Assembly (NCBI GenBank): GCA_031275525.1
Contig: JAISOP010000286.1
Span: 1-10,763 of the forward strand
Reading direction: 5' to 3'
DNA length: 10,763 nucleotides
From: Tannerella sp.
GTDB lineage: Bacteria; Bacteroidota; Bacteroidia; Bacteroidales; Tannerellaceae
The notes under the pieces are model-generated. The model made no database searches. It was not told the DNA's origin and saw only the letters and a list, made by a program, of their open reading frames with translations. Position 1 is the first letter of the stretch. Each line of letters opens with the position of its first letter. Below are positions 8,191 to 10,763 of this stretch, piece after piece. Both the position numbers and the translations under genes were made by a program.

Positions 8191-8209
8191 TACCGCGTTG
8201 GCGGTATTT
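8188..8209. promoter_or_regulatory. Perfect 9-bp inverted repeat at the susC -33 region (candidate operator)
   Basis: AAATACCGC (8188-8196) and GCGGTATTT (8201-8209) are perfect reverse complements separated by GTTG. The repeat overlaps the -33 element of the predicted susC promoter and extends about 20 bp upstream of it, where a dimeric regulator would bind. The same bases could form a hairpin followed by a few T residues on the plus strand, but no plus-strand gene precedes them, so a terminator is less likely. The binding protein is not in the window. Confidence 0.6.
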
Positions 8210-8298
8210 TTCCATCGGCGCGAAAAAAAGAGCGATTTCTGCGAAAAATATCACTTTTTGCACAGCGTGAAAACGGGTAAAAACCTGTGATAATGAAG

Positions 8299-8321
8299 AA
8301 AGCCGCTGATTTAGCGGCTTT
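8299..8321 (-). terminator. Hairpin terminator downstream of tRNA-Ser
   Basis: AAAGCCGCT (8299-8307) pairs perfectly with AGCGGCTTT (8313-8321) around a five-base loop. It begins seven bases past the tRNA 3' end. In the tRNA direction the stem ends in TTT, followed by CTTCATT, a modest U-rich tail. It separates tRNA transcription from the susC promoter. Confidence 0.75.
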
Positions 8322-8327
8322 TGAGGG

Positions 8328-8412
8328 CGGAGAGAAAGGGATTCGAACCCCTGAAACCTTTCAGTTCAACGGTTTTCAAGACCGCCGCAATCGACCACTC
8401 TGCCATCTCTCC
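8328..8412 (-). tRNA. tRNA-Ser (anticodon UGA)
   Basis: The minus strand folds as a class II tRNA of 85 bases. The acceptor GGAGAGA (8412-8406) pairs with TCTCTCC (8335-8329), followed by discriminator G at 8328. The anticodon loop CTTGAAA carries TGA, which reads UCA and other UCN serine codons. A long variable arm with stem CTGAAA/TTTCAG is diagnostic of tRNA-Ser. The T arm contains GGTTCGAATCC. The CCA end is not encoded (the next bases are CCC), so it must be added enzymatically. Confidence 0.97.
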
Positions 8413-8439
8413 TTTCCCTTCTTCGTCGGAATGGTGGTG

Positions 8440-8470
8440 CAAAAATAACGCTTTTTTTCTTCCCTACAAA
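8440..8470 (-). promoter_or_regulatory. Predicted promoter of tRNA-Ser
   Basis: On the minus strand TTTG (8470-8467), exactly 19 bases, then TATTTTTG (8447-8440): a full match to the Bacteroidetes TTTG-N19-TAnnTTTG consensus. The start would be near 8434, about 20 bases before the mature tRNA 5' end. It is the best promoter in the window and has the same -7 octamer as the susC promoter. Confidence 0.8.
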
Positions 8471-8481
8471 CTGCTGATAAA

Positions 8482-8495
8482 TTAGGTCAGCCCTG
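8482..8495. mobile_element. Possible relic of an IS1-type terminal sequence
   Basis: TTAGGTCAGCCCTG matches the terminal region of the IS1 remnant at the far end of the window, which on its own inward strand reads TTAGATGCGTCAGCCCTG, except that ATGC is missing. Ten bases (GTCAGCCCTG) are identical and directly joined to the shared TTAG. It lies between the SDR gene and the tRNA, a plausible insertion site. A 10-base match could be chance, so confidence is low. Confidence 0.25.
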
Positions 8496-8575
8496 AAATA
8501 CAAATAAGGGTATTGAATGTCGGCGCGACCCTTTGAATAGCATCCCTCCGTATGATCCCTGCCGCAGGTTTTGAA

Positions 8576-9301
8576 TTACGACCACTTCATCCGTTCCCAC
8601 AACCACAGGGGAATCCGCCGCCAGAGGAACACCAACCACGCATAGCGCCAGTCGATGATGGCTATGCGCCGGCGCCGGTTCAACGCCCGGACGATGTGCG
8701 CCGCCACACGTTCGGGCTTCATCAGCATCGGATAATGTTTCGTCTCGTCCAGGATGGCCGTAGCGACAAAGCCCGGACGGATATCGGTGAAGTGAATATT
8801 CAGTTTCCGGCGGTACGCCAACTGCGCCAGCGCCTCCAGATAGGTATTCTGAAAACGTTTGGTCGCCGAATAAGAGGGCGCCGAACCCAGTCCCTTGGTC
8901 CCGGCCACCGAAGTGATCACAGCCAAATGACCGCCGCCCTGCTCCCGGAAATAATGAAATGCCGCCGTCACCATACGGGTGAACCCCAGCGCATTGGTTT
9001 CGACGGTAAGCAATTCGGTCTCGGGCTGGAGTTCCGGATTCTGCCGGCCAATGCCGGAAGACAGGAAAAACAAATCCATTCCGCCGGTCAGTCGAATCAA
9101 CTGATGTAACCGTTCCGGCGCATCTTCCCGCGTAATGTCCAGCGTCCGAACCGATACACATTCGGGCGAAGAAGCCTGCAACCTCATCAACTCCTCTTCC
9201 CGCCGACCGGCCACGCCTATCTGCCAACCCTCTTCCAGTAATCTTTTCGCCACCTCCCGGCCGATGCCTGACGTCGCCCCAATGATAATCGCTCGTTTCA
9301 T
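8576..9301 (-). CDS. Short-chain dehydrogenase/reductase (SDR), classical type
   Basis: A 241-residue NAD(P)-dependent oxidoreductase with a Rossmann fold. It shows the cofactor motif GATSGIG (8-14), an AGRR segment (31-34) whose arginines favour NADPH, LDIT (54-57), a structural Asn103 (ETNALG), catalytic Ser131 (VITSVAG), Tyr144 and Lys148 (SYSATK), and RPGFVAT (175-181). The C-terminus is rich in Trp and Arg (WRYAWLVFLWRRIPLWLW), suggesting contact with the membrane, as in SDRs acting on lipids. The substrate is unknown. The ATG at 9301 has no Shine-Dalgarno sequence, which is normal in this phylum. It is a single gene: 163 bases of spacer separate its stop from the tRNA. A weak -7 element TATCTTTA (9342-9335) lies upstream. 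Confidence 0.93.
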   Translation of the reverse strand: MKRAIIIGATSGIGREVAKRLLEEGWQIGVAGRREEELMRLQASSPECVSVRTLDITREDAPERLHQLIRLTGGMDLFFLSSGIGRQNPELQPETELLTVETNALGFTRMVTAAFHYFREQGGGHLAVITSVAGTKGLGSAPSYSATKRFQNTYLEALAQLAYRRKLNIHFTDIRPGFVATAILDETKHYPMLMKPERVAAHIVRALNRRRRIAIIDWRYAWLVFLWRRIPLWLWERMKWS

Positions 9302-9334
9302 AAAAAGTCTCTGTTTTTTTATCCCTTTGACGGG

Positions 9335-9372
9335 TAAAGATAGGGAAATTCAGGGAACCTCTACCCCCCCCC
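9335..9372 (-). promoter_or_regulatory. Weak SDR promoter with a G9 homopolymer at its -33 position
   Basis: On the minus strand TATCTTTA (9342-9335) matches seven of eight bases of TAnnTTTG. A run of nine G (plus-strand C, 9364-9372) ends 21 bases upstream of it, where the -33 element would lie. No TTTG is present at that position. The homopolymer is plainly visible; promoter activity and any length variation are inference. Confidence 0.35.
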
Positions 9373-9449
9373 TTACACAACAGTGGGTGACAAAAACGTA
9401 TCCTACCGCCCTTGACGCGCAATCTCCCGAAAACAAGCTTCGTTTTTGA

Positions 9450-9578
9450 GCGATTGCGGCGCTGGTGTTCTACAACGCCGTGAAAGCCGCCGCCGCGCAG
9501 GATTTCCCCGGCGCCAAAGAGGTGTACGCTGACCTGAAAGCCCGCTTCCCGCGGGTGAAGCATAAAGTCAAAGAATAG
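9450..9578 (+). pseudogene. Orphan C-terminal fragment of an unidentified protein
   Basis: Frame 9450-9578 encodes 42 residues and a TAG: AIAALVFYNAVKAAAAQDFP, then GAKEVYADLKARFPRVKHKVKE. The alternating Ala/charged pattern and the basic C-terminal tail look like a real helical C-terminus. A TGA at 9447-9449 closes the frame directly upstream, there is no ATG, and the upstream DNA shows no continuation. It is therefore most likely the 3' end of a gene whose front was deleted. I do not recognise the family with confidence. It lies on the opposite strand to the neighbouring SDR gene and has GC-rich codons unlike the AT-rich DNA to its right. Confidence 0.5.
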
Positions 9579-9600
9579 CCGCCGTTTTGCGCCGCGGCTA
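9576..9600 (+). other. Stem-loop at the stop codon of the orphan fragment
   Basis: TAGCCGC (9576-9582), which includes the stop codon, pairs perfectly with GCGGCTA (9594-9600) around an 11-base loop. No T-run follows, so it is not a classical terminator. A second, imperfect inverted repeat (9614-9627 with 9650-9663, GAAAACTCCCACTC against GAGTTGGGATTTTC, two bulges) follows and is trailed by TTTC-rich sequence. Together they may end transcription of the original gene. Confidence 0.35.
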
Positions 9601-9683
9601 AGGTTCGAACAGGGAAAACTCCCACTCCGGATATCCACAGCGATACTGCGAGTTGGGATTTTCATTTTCTTCATGCCCCATTC

Positions 9684-9890
9684 CTGGCTCCAAGCGCCGT
9701 CGTCCTCGCTTTTTGTGACACGCCCCTCGCTTTTACTGACAACGCCCTCACTCGGAGCGAGGACATCCTCGCTTTTGTGAAGACATCCTCGCCAGGAGCA
9801 AAGACATTCTCACTTTTTGTGAGGACGTCCTTGCTCGGAGCAAAGACGTTCTCGCTCGGAGCAAAGACGCCGGCTCTTTTTGCGACAAAA
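9684..9890. repeat. Array of about ten 21-bp units, each a small palindrome or derivative
   Basis: Cores start at 9684, 9705, 9726, 9747, 9768, 9788, 9809, 9830, 9851 and 9872: a strict 21-base period except for one 20-base unit (9768). Two core types are mixed: CTCGCTCGGAGCAAAG (loop CGG; 9747, 9788, 9830, 9851, degenerate at 9684) and CTCACTTTTTGTGAG (loop TTTTT; 9705, 9726, 9768, 9809, degenerate at 9872). The spacer is GACATC or GACGTC-like. Several cores are perfect hairpins (9809, 9830); others need G-U pairs on one strand. Neighbouring arms also pair across spacers, as in GCGAGGA-CA-TCCTCGC (9757-9772). Seven codons per unit give short heptad peptides on either strand, but the 20-base unit breaks the frame and no start with context is present, so I treat it as non-coding. 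Confidence 0.85.
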
Positions 9891-10101
9891 TGGCAGGTTT
9901 GGGTGTCCGGGCAGCTATTTTTTTCCCGCGATGGACTGGGTTTTGTCCTGATTAATGGACAAATAGATAGAGTTTCTTTTGTCTTAAAATGTTTCCATCG
10001 CTCATTTGCTTGAAGAACAGACAGGAATAAAAAAACAATACAATCTTATATTTCTTATTCTCAGCAATATAAGACGATATTTTCAAGAAAAATGCAAAAA
10101 A
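9891..10101. other. AT-rich intergenic stretch without a recognisable gene
   Basis: Between the 21-bp array and the next promoter I see no gene, RNA or strong repeat. An open frame continues from the array into this region (to 10013), but its front half is repeat sequence and its back half resembles nothing I know. Base composition drops clearly toward AT from about 9950. This is probably a joint between DNA of different origin. Confidence 0.5.
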
Positions 10102-10132
10102 GTTAGGCGGTTAAAAAATAGCCGTACTTTTG
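10102..10132 (+). promoter_or_regulatory. Predicted promoter of the truncated secreted-protein gene
   Basis: TACTTTTG (10125-10132) fits TAnnTTTG perfectly. GTTA (10102-10105) sits 19 bases upstream in the -33 position, a partial match. Transcription would start near 10138, giving a leader of about 35-55 bases before the start codon. The preserved promoter suggests that the gene behind it was expressed before it was broken. Confidence 0.65.
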
Positions 10133-10173
10133 CAGACCGGATAATCGGTTTCAAACAAATAAAAATTTCGGAT

Positions 10174-10368
10174 ATGACTAATTCGATAAAAATGAAGAAA
10201 AGAAAAACATACCGCACATTCGCCTTATTTGTAACATGCCTGTTCGTTGCAAATCATGCTTTTGCCCAAACAGAAAAGGCGACAGACTACTTTAATCATT
10301 TGCCTAAAGATATAAAACTTGACAACGCTCCGCGTTCGTATAAAATGACGGTCATGGGGTTGGATTAG
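10174..10368 (+). pseudogene. Truncated secreted-protein gene, cut by an IS1-family remnant
   Basis: The frame encodes 64 residues. It starts MTNSIKMKKRKTYR, has a hydrophobic stretch TFALFVTCLFVANHAFA and a likely signal peptidase I site AFA-Q, then mature sequence beginning QTEKATDYFNHLPKDIKLDN and ending PRSYKMTVMGLD before TAG at 10366. The start may be the ATG at 10174 or, with a more typical signal peptide, 10192. The final codons run into sequence that on the other strand is IS1 transposase coding sequence, and the reading frame stops there. The natural gene therefore probably continued, and the last one or two codons and stop derive from the element. I do not recognise the family. The product was exported to the periplasm or outer membrane. 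No continuation is visible beyond the element within the window. Confidence 0.6.
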
Positions 10369-10641
10369 ATGCCGGGAATTGACTAATACGGACAACCCCT
10401 TTTTAGTACTGATTCTCTCAATTTCAGCTATATCCCTGATTCCTGTGCCACGCACAAGCATCCATAATATCTTTTGTGTCGGAGAAGAATGACATCCTTT
10501 GTATTGCAGGGCATAATCGCCAATGAACTGTCGCCCACATACCTTACAGATATAATTTTGCTTCCCGTACGATTTCTTACCATTTCTTTTTATATTTGCA
10601 CTTTGGCAATCAGGACAATGAAGGGTTATTTTGATTTTCAT
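10365..10641 (-). pseudogene. IS1-family transposase, N-terminal fragment (InsA-like)
   Basis: About 92 residues remain. They start MKIKITLHCPDCQSANIKRN, with zinc-finger pairs C9-x2-C12 and C32-x2-C35 and the following GRQFIGDYAL segment typical of the InsA zinc-binding domain. Next comes the helix-turn-helix region (KGCHSSPTQKILWMLVRGTG, IRDIAEIERISTKKGLSVLV). In intact relatives this is followed by a catalytic DDE domain; here the frame instead enters antisense sequence of the truncated secreted-protein gene after SRHLIQ and stops at 10225. The fragment keeps DNA-binding parts but no catalytic residues, so it cannot transpose by itself. It might bind IS1 ends in trans as the InsA repressor does; that is speculation. 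Confidence 0.8.
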
Positions 10642-10645
10642 TCTA

Positions 10646-10676
10646 CAAAAATACTCCTTTTTATCTTGATTGCCAA
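10646..10676 (-). promoter_or_regulatory. Predicted promoter of the IS1 transposase
   Basis: On the minus strand TTGG (10676-10673), 19 bases, then TATTTTTG (10653-10646), a good match to the Bacteroidetes consensus. The -7 box ends only four bases before the ATG at 10641, so the predicted transcript would begin at or within the start codon. Confidence 0.5.
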
Positions 10677-10763
10677 TTTCTTACATCAGCATACCAGGGC
10701 TGACGCATCTAAATTTATTTTCAGTTATGCATAAACGAGCTATCTTTCCGCCCAAAAAGCATA

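Larger units (their letters stand above)
10365..10712 (-). mobile_element. IS1-family insertion sequence, internally truncated remnant
   Basis: The minus strand carries the 5' part of an IS1-type element: a terminal sequence beginning TTAGATGCGTCAGCCCTG (read inward from 10712), a promoter, and the first third of a transposase. At the other side the element ends abruptly inside the transposase at about 10365. The 8-mer TTAGATGC there (10365-10372) is the exact reverse complement of GCATCTAA at 10705-10712. Intact IS1 elements are around 700-800 bp, so more than half is missing. I find no target-site duplication between the flanks. The exact right boundary (10712 or slightly beyond) is uncertain. 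Confidence 0.6.

Noticed and set aside
8188..8215. Inverted repeat followed by T-run as a plus-strand terminator
   Set aside because: No plus-strand transcription unit precedes it; its position over the susC -33 element fits an operator better.
9602..9610. GGTTCGAAC as part of a tRNA T-arm
   Set aside because: No matching acceptor, anticodon or T-stem partner nearby; an isolated match.
8487..9674. 395-codon open frame on the minus strand
   Set aside because: It covers the SDR gene in another frame and runs through intergenic DNA and the G9 tract; the SDR frame has all catalytic motifs and this one has none.
9684..9890. CRISPR array
   Set aside because: Units are 21 bp in total with diverged sequence, and the intervals are about six similar bases rather than unique spacers; no cas genes nearby.
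9777..10013. 78-codon plus-strand frame with heptad repeats (KTFSLGA-type)
   Set aside because: The peptide repeats merely reflect the 21-bp DNA repeats; the frame is broken by the 20-base unit, starts inside a unit and ends in unrelated sequence.
10474..10734. 86-codon plus-strand frame
   Set aside because: Antisense to the IS1 transposase fragment, which has the diagnostic zinc-finger cysteines.

Overview
The window looks like a piece of a Bacteroidales chromosome (Bacteroides/Parabacteroides-like; the genus is inferred, not proven). The grounds are a SusC/SusD pair, lipoprotein signal peptides ending in S-C, promoters of the Bacteroidetes type (TTTG...TAnnTTTG) and a near absence of Shine-Dalgarno sequences. 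Genes from about 130 to 9300 are moderately GC-rich and all lie on the minus strand. From about 9890 onward the DNA is visibly AT-rich and looks like a junction zone of gene fragments and an insertion-sequence remnant.

Right to left, in transcription order, bases 8190-129 hold a compact polysaccharide utilisation locus (PUL): susC (8073-4951), susD (4791-3187) and two lipoprotein-type sulfatases (3152-1788 and 1727-129). Both sulfatases carry the serine form of the formylglycine motif (S-x-P-S-R). The four genes are closely spaced and probably one operon, importing a sulfated glycan and removing its sulfates. No glycoside hydrolase, polysaccharide lyase, PUL regulator or sulfatase-maturing enzyme is in the window. 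The susC promoter region has a TATTTTTG box with a perfect 9-bp inverted repeat against its -33 element. The susC-susD gap carries two tandem duplications, one forming twin hairpins on the transcript strand. The operon's distal end runs through a 14-bp tandem repeat into a 5'-truncated 4'-phosphopantetheinyl transferase fragment.

Upstream of the PUL are a tRNA-Ser(UGA) gene with a textbook promoter and a hairpin terminator, then a short-chain dehydrogenase/reductase (9301-8576) with a G9 tract about 60 bp upstream.

From 9450 to the end there is an orphan 42-residue protein C-terminus, a ten-unit array of 21-bp units (9684-9890) many of which are small palindromes, an AT-rich stretch with no gene, a well-formed promoter driving a secreted-protein gene cut off after about 64 codons, and a truncated IS1-family element whose transposase retains only its zinc-finger/HTH N-terminus. 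The 21-bp array is the most unusual unexplained structure here. No complete new system could be shown from sequence alone.
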